From positions 1 to 28,040 of the forward strand of contig JAAMXP010003200.1 of NCBI GenBank assembly GCA_019693395.1: 28,040 nucleotides of DNA, in the 5' to 3' direction. This DNA is from Ettlia oleoabundans. Its lineage: Eukaryota > Chlorophyta > Chlorophyceae > Chlamydomonadales. This document shows positions 11,441 to 21,200 of this stretch, piece after piece (the stretch's first letter is position 1; the number at the start of each line of letters is the position of its first letter). Under the pieces are notes generated by a model that made no database searches, had not been told where the DNA came from, and saw nothing but the letters and a program-made list of their open reading frames with translations. The position numbers and the translations under genes are program-made.

Positions 11441-11790
11441 TGTGCTGCCCAGGGCTGGAGCATGCGTGCGGTGGCACTTTAGGGGCTGGAGCAGGGCGTC
11501 ATCTCTTTGCCAGTGGTGCCATAGGTTGGCTGAAATGCTGCTGCAGGCCCCTGCCTGACTGCGGGTGAGCAGCAGCAGGTGTGTGTGCAAAAGACAGCCG
11601 GGGGGTGTGCAAGTGATGGAGCGTGTCTGCCTAGGGCTGGAGCAGGCGTGCGGCGGCACTTTAGGGGCTATAGCAGGGCGTCATCTCTTTGCCAGCGGTG
11701 CCACAGGTTGGATGAAACACTGCTCCAGCCCTCTGATCAGTCACAACTGCCTGAGCAGTAGCCGGGGTTGTGCAATGTACGAGGGTTGTG
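11441..11790. repeat. Imperfect ~180-bp tandem duplication
   Basis: Copy A (about 11441-11549) and copy B (about 11622-11735) share long near-identical blocks, including CACTTTAGGGGCT, GCAGGGCGTCATCTCTTTGC and a GGTGCCA(T/C)AGGTTGG block. The shared CACTTTAGG block is offset by 182 bases. The flank after each copy also matches loosely (CAGCCGGGGGGTGTGCAA after A, TAGCCGGGGTTGTGCAA after B), so the duplicated unit is about 180 bases. No coding frame runs through both copies. Confidence 0.8.
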
Positions 11791-12117
11791 CAAGATATGG
11801 GGTGCATGCTGACAAGGGCTTGAACATGCACTTATTAGTCCCAGAGGCTGCTGCTGGACGGCAACACCTGCAGTTTCTCCCAACTTCATAAATCTCCAAG
11901 GCAGATTGAGTTGCCTACCTTTGCTTTCCATGAAGCATCGGAGCCACTGCCAGGTTCCCTACATGGATCGAGGTTACACACCTCAGGAATGCCAACAAGG
12001 TTGGTTGAAAGGCGTGAAGAAAGCACCCCGACTGAAACACTCTACACGGCTCCATTTCTACGGCCATACGGCCAATTTTTTTTGCCGCTTTTCTGGCTCC
12101 TAATCGACATTCATCCG

Positions 12118-14412
12118 ATGGTCTTCAGCCGCCTGCTGGCCTGTTTCAGGCCCAGGCCGCCCCCCGTGTCCGCCAGCCTGACCGCTGCTCAGCTGACCCT
12201 GCACCACCTTTGGAGTCTTGTGCTGCACGGCGGGTCAGGGCTGCGGCACGATGACGAGGCAGTACTGCTCGCCGTGGCCTCGCTACTGCACAGCCAAGAG
12301 CTTCGCGTGCTCGATGTGAAGGCAGTCTGCACAGACTTGCTGGCAGTGGCCGTCAGCGGCAGCCGGTTGCGCGAGGGGGCTGTGCTGCAGGTGGGCGGCA
12401 GGTTTGCTGTTGGCAGGGGCGACTTACTGCTGCTCGTCAATTGGCCTGATTCAGTGTGGGTTGTGCTGGGGGCCGGGTGTCTGACTGGCAAGGCTATGCT
12501 AGGCCTCTGCGGCCAGCCTTCACTGCTGCATTACTTGATTACAGCGCCCAACAACCCCGCCCATTCGGCGTTGCTTGATCACGGAGCAAACCCACACCGA
12601 CTCCCACACCTGCCTTATGTTGTTGTATCTGATTCGATTTCTTGCCCTTTTCCACTCTTTATCCGCAATGGGCAACTCAGATGGTTAAGCTGCTGGTCGA
12701 CCAAGGGGCTGACCCAGCTGCTCGGGAGGGTCGCGCCATCGTTGCCGCAGTGCAGGCCAGTCGGCAGCCTTGCAGTATGCTTGCGCTGAGACTGGCCAGA
12801 TCAGAATCTGCCCTTCTGGAATTGACAACAGCTGTTGCTCTCTACATGTAGTCCCCATTTTGATAAGGCAACGAGGGGTTTCTCATTGGCGTACCGGCGG
12901 CAAAGTGCTTCTTCATATCCTGTGGTGGTGCATTTGACTGCAGGCGGGGCGGCTGCGTGTAGCAGAGGCTCTACTGGCTTGCTGCAGCAGCAGCGGGCGC
13001 GCAGTTGGCGGAATGTCCATGCTGCCGATGCTGCAGGAAGCCATCTGCAGCCCTCTGCTGGTCCCTTCTGGCCTAGGTAAGTGCAGTAGCTGCTGAGTGA
13101 GGGACTTGTGCCGCCGTTTGCATTCGTGGCGCCAGAAGTGGCGTGGAGTATGCATTCCACCCAGTCCTGAATCTCAGCTTGTACACGCTGTATGAATTCT
13201 GCCTGTAGGTTTGCGGGTTGCAGAACACTTTAACCCTCCTTCATCAGTGTGCTCCGATCTAAACTGAGGCCCAGCCCCCCCCACCCCCCCCCCACCCCCT
13301 TTCAGACCCAGCCTGCACTGCCAGCATGGTGGGGTTGAGCTGGCTGCTGGCACGCCTGCCAAGCGACCACCTCACCAATCTCCATGTGGAGGGCCTGACG
13401 CTAACCCACGCAGCATTGCAGGTGAGCACAACAGAGTTGCACCACACAGCGCTGGTCTTGCCCTCTTAGCCCCAAACTAGCCTCCAATCTGTGCATTCAA
13501 GTAATATCCTCGGGAGGGTGTCGTCAGCTGGGAAATCGCTGTTTGAAAGGCGTCATGCTATGGTTTGAATCCCTAAAGCTAAGACTATGTCGGGCCTGCA
13601 AACATGAGTTGCAATGCGAGCCCTGTGCAGACGTGCGCTACACGTGTGGGGTTTGAGTGGCAGGAGGCGCTGTGGATGGGGCTGCACCCGCAGGCCTGGG
13701 GCATCATGGGGTGAGACTTCTCCCGCCACCCCGGGAGACATCATACAGCACGCTGCTGCTGCTTTGGACACTGGCTGGTCGTGCATACCAGTTGATCGGC
13801 CTGGTCTTTGCATGCGTCACTGTCTGTCTCCAGCTGACGTGCGAAAGTGACTTGAATGTGACCATTGCTTCAATCAAACCCTGCTCATGCGTGCTGGTTG
13901 CCCTCTACCTGTGCCGCTGCCGCAGCATGGTGAGCCACCACATGCAGGTGCAGGCCTTGAAGCGAACCAAGGTGGTGCTGCGGCTGCTGGTGGCGGCAGG
14001 AGCACCACCGGTGCCAGAGGATCAGGATGGGATACCGGGGTTGTCCCCCACTGCTTGGAGCTTCCTGCGCGTGGCAGCCACGGGCTGGCCCAGTGATTGG
14101 AGCCAGGCCACCCACCGACGCTACCACCTGCGCTTCAGGAAAGGTGTGAGAGCGCTGCTGCTGGTGGCGCATCGCGGCTTCCCAGTCACCCGCAGCAGTC
14201 AGCGGGGCGGTGGCAGTTCCAGCAACCGCACTAGTCAGCTTGCAGCTCAGGACAGTGGTACGCAGCAACAGGAGCAGATCAGGGGGCAGCAGCAATCGGC
14301 GACGGTGTGCCGCCTGCCTTCAGTCAAGGTGTACCACCTACCGCCGCTAGTGATCGAGCGTGTGATTTACCTGATGGCAGCACGGCAGCGTGATTGGGTG
14401 CAGCCCAGCTGA
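12118..14412 (+). CDS. Ankyrin-repeat protein
   Basis: Six exons: 12118-12390, 12681-12755, 12944-13076, 13306-13421, 13631-13710, 13926-14412; the joined frame is continuous and gives 387 residues. Ankyrin-like helices appear at the joins of exons 1-3 (MVKLLVDQGADPAAREG, then AIVAAVQAGRLRVAEALLA), in exon 4 (WLLARLP...GLTLTHAALQ) and at the start of exon 6 (VVLRLLVAAGAPP). The C-terminal part has W..ATHRRYHLRFRKGVRALLL, a polar Gln/Ser-rich loop, then VYHLPPLVIERVIYLMAARQ. This Trp-His-Phe-Arg...LPP.(I/L) layout recurs in ankyrin proteins of green algae as I know them. Ankyrin repeats bind other proteins; the partner is unknown. An in-frame ATG at 11989 could extend the N-terminus by 43 residues; I chose 12118 because upstream sequence looks less protein-like. 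The exon 2/3 junction needs a GC donor. Confidence 0.72.
12756..12943 (+). other. Possible GC-AG intron in the ankyrin gene (intron 2)
   Basis: Exon 2 ends GCAGTGCAG and is followed by GCCAGT; the acceptor is TTGACTGCAG ending at 12943. Joining in phase 0 restores an ankyrin helix pair, AVQ + AGRLRVAEALL. Nearby GT sites break the phase or delete conserved residues. The +3 C is unusual for a GC donor, so this is less certain than the intron at 3882. Confidence 0.55.
13275..13300 (+). repeat. C-rich tract in a polypyrimidine position
   Basis: Almost uninterrupted C run with two A bases, immediately before the TTTCAG acceptor at 13300-13305 in the ankyrin gene. It probably serves as the polypyrimidine tract of exon 4. 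Confidence 0.7.
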
Positions 14413-14559
14413 GCAGGCAGAGCATGCACAATTGTTTAATTGGAGTGGTCACCTCGCTGGCCCAGCCCATGGCACGTTGCTCAGCTTTGCACAGCACCCT
14501 GTATGTTGCTAGGTTAGTCATCTTATAATCAGTAGAACAAACGACCACAAGCGAAACCG

Positions 14560-14564
14560 TGTAA
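14560..14564 (+). promoter_or_regulatory. Candidate polyadenylation signal TGTAA for the ankyrin gene
   Basis: TGTAA lies about 150 bases after the ankyrin-gene stop and before the end of the convergent gene on the other strand, the expected place for a green-algal polyadenylation signal. Confidence 0.5.
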
Positions 14565-14642
14565 GTATAAACGCTGCAACGACCAGCAAAACCCCAGCTC
14601 TGCAGATTACGCGCTGCAAACTACGTTCTGGGTTCCAGCCTC

Positions 14643-15632
14643 CTACTTCATTTCTTCCTCTTCTGCTTCATCCCAGCCCGTGCCCTCCACTCGCTCCAGT
14701 GCCACATCCCGCCACAACCAGCTGGCCTGCTGCAACTCTGCTGTAATACAATCTTCCTCCAGGACAGTCTCCTGCATAACGTGGGTTGTAGGCACGCAGG
14801 CGCAGATGCACGGGAAAGGATGTTTCAGTAGCAGCAAGTAGCTTGCGGGACTGCCAGTAGCAGCCACAGTGAGACTGGGACCAATGACCAGGCAGTTGGC
14901 AATGACATGCCTGCCATCCCTTTGTGGGTCATCTTTTTGCTCTGCTGCTCTGCCAGCTTATTTCGCAGAGCAGCAGAACACAGCTGTCGCAACCCAGCAG
15001 CAAACGCATCCGCATGGCTCAGCTGCAGCGTAGCTGCCCTGACGCTGCTGTTGCCTGCAGATGTGCCCCGCCCTCACCTTCCCTTGGATTTTGTACCACG
15101 TCGGGTCATCCTCAAACTTCAGCCCCAGCTCCACATGACCGCCATCTGCTCGCTTGCCGCCATCCCACACCATTGGCGAGCTATCCGCCACCAGCAGCAG
15201 CGCGGCAATCTCGATAGCGGGAGCTGGCGGCCCACCCACCGTGCACCACTGGGTGCAGCAGCTGGCCTCGTCCGGGGCCACACCGCCCCTGAAGCCAACA
15301 CTGTAGCGGCTGTAGCGGCAGCCCTGTGCCGCACCACTAACCTTAACTGTGTACCGCCCGCCATCATCTAGTAGCAGCAGGATACTGTCCCCACTGGCAG
15401 GGGCCTGCACCGCCCTCAGCCGCCTCCCCGCCAGCTCAGCAGGGTCGGCCTCGGTTTCACTAGCCGCTCCAAGATCGCCAAACCCAAGCATCGTGAGCTG
15501 CTCTTCCTCACCCCCAGTCGCTGCATCTTGCAGGCGTGCCAGTGGTTTAGGGTTCAGCGGCACAGGCAGCCGGTGCTTCACCCAGCTGCCACCGGTGGCT
15601 CCCGCATCTGCTTGCCCCTCCTCCCACTCCAT
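14643..15632 (-). CDS. Conserved-looking protein of unknown function, two exons
   Basis: Minus strand. Exon 1 is 15632-15078 from ATG (an in-frame TGA lies upstream) and ends AAG before GTGAGG. Exon 2 is 14939-14643, entered after an AG at 14941-14940 and ending in TAG. Both are phase 0 and give 283 residues. The N-terminal ~90 residues are acidic and loose. From ~90 there are likely beta strands (DSILLLLDDGGRYTVKVSG), a Cys pair (ASCCTQWC), IEIAALLLVADSS and TWYKIQGK. Exon 2 continues with HVIANCLVIGPSLTVAA, YLLLLKHPFPCICACVP and an acidic end (DEAEEEEMK). No signal peptide or transmembrane helix is clear. I do not recognise the family. It is convergent with the ankyrin gene, with 230 bases between the two stops. 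The exact acceptor of exon 2 is the least certain point. Confidence 0.6.
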
Positions 15633-16482
15633 GCCTGTATGTATTCTGCTTCACTCTGAATGAGTGTGGTATGTGTCCAAGGCAGTGCCACTGGATGAGG
15701 CCATCCAGCTCAGCGTTACAAGGAAAGCACAGCGGGTCATGTACAGCGTGCGTGGAACGCACGCACATGGCCTGTTAGCCACGGCTTTTCTACCAAGAAT
15801 TGACAAAGGAATCGTGTGAAGGGAATCTTAAAACAAGGTCTTTGATGGTTGGATTGTGAGTGCAAGACATGCATTGTGTGTCGTGAGTACATGTTTTCCA
15901 ATTGCTGCAGACGAGGGGGTGGGGGGGAGTGATCAAGCACAGGCATGACATCACCCTTATGTGCACCACTGCACAAAAATCACAGCCAACTGCTATCTTC
16001 CAGCAGCAAAGTTCTTGCTCTGCAACAGGGGCTCCACGTGAATAAATGGGGCTATGGTCGCCCCGCCAAGACGTCATGCATGCTTGGGAGGAATGGAAAG
16101 CAAGCAACCCGTGGGCGGCATTAGATGACAGGCATGCAAGACGTGTACAGCTGGAACAGAAAGGATGCAGGACAAAAACGGTGGAAGACAAGGAAATGTT
16201 AAAGAGAGTGAGAATGAACAAGGAAAAACAGGGCGAGGGTAGTAGACAGCTGAGCACGAAACCCACAGAAGGTACCCTCGACTCCCCCCCCCCACGTTGC
16301 GAGTTGTGTGATGCAGCACAGCTCCACAGGCAGAGTGACACAAAGGAATGCTGGTGATGCAGTAGTAGGTGGGAAGGCAGCATGCGTATGTGAAATTTTA
16401 TGCCGATCTCCTCGCGGCCGCTGCCGCTATTACTGTGCCCGCGGTGCAGTGAGCATCTAGCTCATACACTGCAGTTGCTACC
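15633..16482. other. Region between the unknown gene and the bZIP gene
   Basis: About 850 bases: the promoter and 5' UTR of the unknown minus-strand gene and the probable 3' UTR of the bZIP gene. A 103-codon plus-strand frame at 16046-16357 has no protein-like features beyond a basic, Lys-rich stretch and is not called. Confidence 0.45.
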
Positions 16483-16767
16483 TTATGGAGTGCAAGCGGG
16501 GGCGGGGGTGAGGCACGGCTGCTGCTGCCCCTGCTCCCCTGCCGGTGCGTCGGCCTCCAAGCGCCGCTCCTGCTGCCGCTCCTGCAGCATCTGTCCCGCC
16601 TGTTCTTGCTGCTGCTCCCCGCTTGCAGTTTCCTGGTCTCCCTGCCTGTGGTGGGGCAGCTGCAGGCCCTCCCCCTCTCCTTCCTCCTCAGGGCTTCCCT
16701 CCTTGGGGGACGGCGCTTCCACCTCGCCCATACCCAGCCGCGCCCCGTTGCTCCCAATAAGCCGCCC
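16483..16767 (-). CDS. Possible alternative C-terminal exon of the bZIP gene
   Basis: On the minus strand a pyrimidine-rich TTTTGTTTGGCCTCTGCAG acceptor ends at 16768 and opens a phase-0 frame of 94 codons to TAA at 16485-16483. It encodes an acidic, Gln/Glu-rich tail with PSPKEGSPEEEGEGEG and repeated QQE/QER. Donors in phase 0 exist in the preceding exon, for example AAT before GTGAGG and CTG before GTGATG. If used, the protein would end here and not at the TGA at 16935. It could also be untranslated sequence. Confidence 0.4.
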   Translation of the reverse strand, partial: GRLIGSNGARLGMGEVEAPSPKEGSPEEEGEGEGLQLPHHRQGDQETASGEQQQEQAGQMLQERQQERRLEADAPAGEQGQQQPCLTPAPACTP

Positions 16768-16934
16768 CTGCAGAGGCCAAACAAAAGCCATAGTAAACGT
16801 TGGTAAACGGGCGTGTGAAAGAGCGATGAATATTTGCTGAGGCGACCACAGTGCGGCAGCTAGTCAGCCAATGGACCCACACGGACGATATGTGACGACC
16901 TGCTGCATGCAGCAGCTGGCTGTTTGCCAAGGGT

Positions 16935-18252
16935 TCAGGCACACAAAGCAGCCAGGCCCTGACGCGGCGCATCAACCAGCTTGAGCATCACCAGCCAGCT
17001 GCCCCAGCCAGCCCGTGCAACCATGTCAGCGCTCCTCACATTCTCAGTGGCGCGCCGCAGCACGCGGCGGCTGATTTCCAGGAAGTTTGGGACGAAGGGG
17101 GAGGCCTCAGCGTTGCACAGGGCCATTTGGAACTGGCCCAATGCCTGCAAACAAGACGTGGGGTGGGCATCAGCAACGACCCTGCTTATCAGGTATTCAT
17201 TAGGAAGGAAATTGATAAGCAAAGGAAATATAATCAATTAAACCGTAATTGAGTTACGACCGTTACAAAAAGAAAAAAAACTCTCTCCTTCTATTCCATC
17301 TTTCTTTCAAGATCACATAACAACGAAGCAAAGAAAGGCAGGCCTTTCACGTTGCAAAATGAGAGGCAGAAGTCCATGATGAGGTGGAACTCCTGCTCAG
17401 CCAGAACGTTGAGGCCCTGGGCTACATCCAATACCTGATAGTGGTGGTGGTGGTTGGGGGCGGGCAGGCGGGAGGTGGTAGGCAGCAGGATAGGGGCAGG
17501 ATTATCAGAGGGGCATCAGGGAAGGAGAGGCAATGGAAGAACATAGGAGAGGGCTAAAAGTGAGACAAGCCACACGCCCCGTGTGTTTCATACCATTCTT
17601 TATACACCCAATACCCACCTCCAGCAGCAGTCCCGCCTGCGACTGCATGCGCAGCTGGAGCGCGGCCCAGGCTGCCAGGTCCGCCAGCGCTTGTTTGTGA
17701 AGCTCCACGGCTCGCTGCAGCTGGCTGTGCAGGTGCGAGCGCTCCAGCCCAATGCGCGCGCTCTGCAGGTAGCAGAGGCCAAACGCCCAGTTCTATTGAA
17801 AAGGGCAGCCTGCCAAGCACGTGCCAGCAGCTCTCAGCGACACAAGCAAGGTTGGTTGTTTCGCTACCACTCAGGCAGTACAAGCGTGCCTGCTTGAGAT
17901 ATCTGCGGTACGCTTTGTGCAACAACTGCAGGTCCGCATCCGACAGCTCCAATGCCGCCTACAGGGCACAGCGTGGGCGCAGCGTGGGTACAGCGTGACA
18001 CGGCAAGGCGCAGAACAGGAACGATGTGCGGGGGTAGGGCGAAAAGAGCCGAGCAGCACTTGCCAAGTCAAAGCTTGGCATGGCCTGCCTTGCCTCTTCA
18101 CACACACATAAATAGTGGCAGCAGTAACAGCGGCAAGGTGCTGCCAGAACATGTGCGTTTTTGTACTCCAGTCAGGGGGACAACGCTGAGACAACATTGA
18201 GAAGCTGCACTGCATGGCACGTGTGGCGCTGTTTGCTGCAAGGGCGAGGCGG

Positions 18253-18299
<47 letters not shown>

Positions 18300-21200
18300 G
18301 GGGGGGNNNGAGGGGCACTCACCGCCACTGCCTCCCAGCGATCCCCCTCTGTGCCATCGGGCGCCGACATTTCCCGGAGGAACGTCTGCAGCACAGCAGC
18401 AGCTCAAAGCATCGAGTAAAGTTTTGCTTGTCGTGAATGCCCTGATTTTCGCCTGGCACTATCATATTCAGAACGGCGTGTGCCAATGTGGCAGCTTCAA
18501 GGGGAGGCAAGCCTTCATGGCTTCGCTTTGCGGCGTCTGACACTCAGCATGGCATCCTGACCCTTGCCCCAACAGCCCAACCCAGTCAGCAACCGCTACC
18601 TGGCCAGCTCGCTTGCTGGAAGCTGGACTGCCGCACCCTGCATGCTGCTCAGTCGCCACGCTGTCTGGCTGGGCGCAGCACCCTGCCTGCCATGCAGCCG
18701 GCATGCTAGCCCGGCTGCTTTCATCATAGTCCAAGCAATGTTTTTCAAGTGCCGTTACAACAGTGCCCAGCGTAAATACCCTTACAAACCCGCCCACCTT
18801 GATGTGCCCAGGGAACAGACGCATAACTTGCTGCCAGACGTCCTGCAGCGGCAGGAACCAGGATGCGCCGGCGCCAGCGCCAAGCACGTTTAAGAACCGC
18901 CACCAGTAACTATCAGCTCAAGAACGTTCTGCCAGCCACTACGCAGGCAGCCAACCAGTTCATGCAACCACCCTCCACGTGGTTCGACAACACATGATCA
19001 CCCAACTTGCCTACGCCAGCAAGGCAACTTACACAAAACACAACACAATCAGTCAGCCAGCCACACATGGACACTCACGCATGCACACACACAGGCGCAC
19101 CCACCTGCATGAGTCGATGTGTTGCCTCCACAGCGCGCCTGTCCTCCTCTGTGGCCCCGTTCTCCGCACACAATTGCAGCGCAAACCGCATCTCAACCTG
19201 CGCAGCCGGCACCAACGGGCAGACATAGTGCTAGGCGCAATAGTGAAGCCGGAGGGGGTTTAAGTGTGGGTCAAGGTGCTTCGGTGCGGGCCAGATTGGC
19301 CCAGGTAGACTGCCTCTGCAGGCCCGAACTCGCGTGTTTTAAGTTGATGCTGCAGCGGGGCATAGCACCGGCGGGGCAGGCCAGGCCGCACCGTGCCGAG
19401 GCAACAGGGCTCAACAGATGAGCACTGCTGGCCCTTTCTACAACACCATACGGCACAGGGCCTCACCTGAGACTGCTGATAGTAGGCTGTGTAGTCCTCA
19501 GGGGTCACCAGCTCGCGCGCTGTATTTAAGGCAACTGCAGGCAGCAGCAGCACGGCGGCACCAAAGCTGGGTGGGCCGGAGGGCTCTTCAGCAGTCAGGG
19601 AAAGGCAGCAGCAGCTACAGCGGGAAGCATGACTGGCAGCTCAGCGTGCGATGCACCTCAGACGCCATCCAACACTCGTAGCAGCAGATGAATGGAGGCG
19701 CCACCATGCAGGAGCAAGAATCTTGCTGTATACAAGTGGTTCATGCCACTTGTTCTTGAAGACTCTTGCTCCTGCTGCTTACAAATGGTATGCACGCACC
19801 ATACACTGGCTGCGCGACAGGCAGCAGGGCACTCACTGGGCTCTTCCAGCGCGCCCTGCGATGCCGGCTCAACTTCCTCAATCTCTGTGCTGCTGCAGTT
19901 GCGTAGGCTGCGGGCTTGCGGCAGCGCCGCCGTTCGTTCCCCCGTTCCTGGTGCCCCCAACACCATGGCCGCCCGCCCTGAGCTGACTACGTCGGGCGCT
20001 GCAGCATCAGCTGAAAATGGCGTAACTCGCGAGGCCTCCCCGCCTGCGGTTGCCCCTGCTGCCGCAGCCGTCACATCGTCTGCCGCCTGTACTGCATTGT
20101 TTGCCGGCAGCACCCGAACCTGCGGTGGTGGCGGCTGCAGGGGCTGGGCGGGAGTAGCCGCTGTGCCTGATACGCATGAGCCCTCCGCGCCAACCTCCAT
20201 CGTCGCAGCAGCAGCAGCAACAGGAGCAGCTGCGCTGCCGCCGCCAGTGGTGTCACTGACGTCCCCAGAGGGCTGGCCCAGGCTGAAGGCCAGCAGCATA
20301 GAGTCCCGCACTGCCAGTGCCGCCAGCATGAACCGATTCCTGCAGTACCACACCACCCAGTTCAGTAAGCAACTCAACAGCGGCAGAAGCCCTTCAAACA
20401 GACGGCACATGGAGGGCATATCAATATACTTGTTCTTGCCGAGCTACCTTCCCTGTGATGTGGCAGCTGCAAGTGCCGTCCGAGTCGCTCGATCTTTTCC
20501 ACATCTGCACACGTACTGTGTGTATACATCCCCATCCATGCCCTACCCGCCCAGCCACCCACCGCTGCTCGAGCTCCTTGTTTTCAATCCGCAGACGATT
20601 CACGTTCTCTTCCATCTGCAGCACCAAGGCAAAAAGCGATCCTTGGCTTTATGGGTCCAGCGTTCTCACAACTTCTCCTCTTGATTTAGATAAGGCAAAT
20701 GAGGCAGGACCCCAATAGTTGCGTATTGCCATTTGAGAACCCACCCAAGCCTACAAGGGCATTGCCTGTGTGCCAACCTGACGAGCCTCTAGGCCACAAC
20801 CAGCCCTTGCTCCTTCTGTCCCCCCCTTGCCACCTCCTCGCAGAGCTTACCTCAGTGTACCGCTCCTCTGCCTCCCGTGCTGCAGCACGCTGCCGCTCCC
20901 GAAAGCGCTGCTGCGCTTCTCGGTTCTTTCTACGAGCCTCCGCGAGGCGGTCAGCCTCATCTGTCACACCCACACCTCCCTCACGGCCCTGCAGGTTGGG
21001 GGCCTGTGCAAGCGAAAATTGGAAGGCGACAGCCGCTTGCATACCAACAGTGGGGTTCCCTTGCCATTAAGGTCCCCATAATTGTTGATGTTGCCATTGT
21101 CATTAACAACCATGCACAACCAGTGCGGTGCGCATTCTGCTGTTCCACCACGAACAATGTGCCGGCTGAGCAGCTGGACTTGGCAGAAGCCTGTCCCAAC

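Larger units (their letters stand above)
10928..12117. other. Intergenic region between MIC60 and the ankyrin gene
   Basis: About 1.2 kb. It includes the MIC60 3' UTR, a two-copy ~180-bp tandem duplication, and the presumed promoter and 5' UTR of the ankyrin gene. A GGCCAATTTTTTTT stretch near 12068-12081 could be a CCAAT-type element or a T-run in the leader. No convincing separate gene was found. Confidence 0.5.

Noticed and set aside
12393..12680. Ankyrin-like words (LLDHGANPH) in the frame continuing past exon 1
   Set aside because: Removing 12391-12680 joins two ankyrin halves at a good GTGGGC donor in phase 0; the word is probably chance, though an extra exon cannot be fully excluded.
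16046..16357. Plus-strand open frame of 103 codons
   Set aside because: No domain, no splice partners, and it lies in the probable 3' UTR of the bZIP gene on the other strand.
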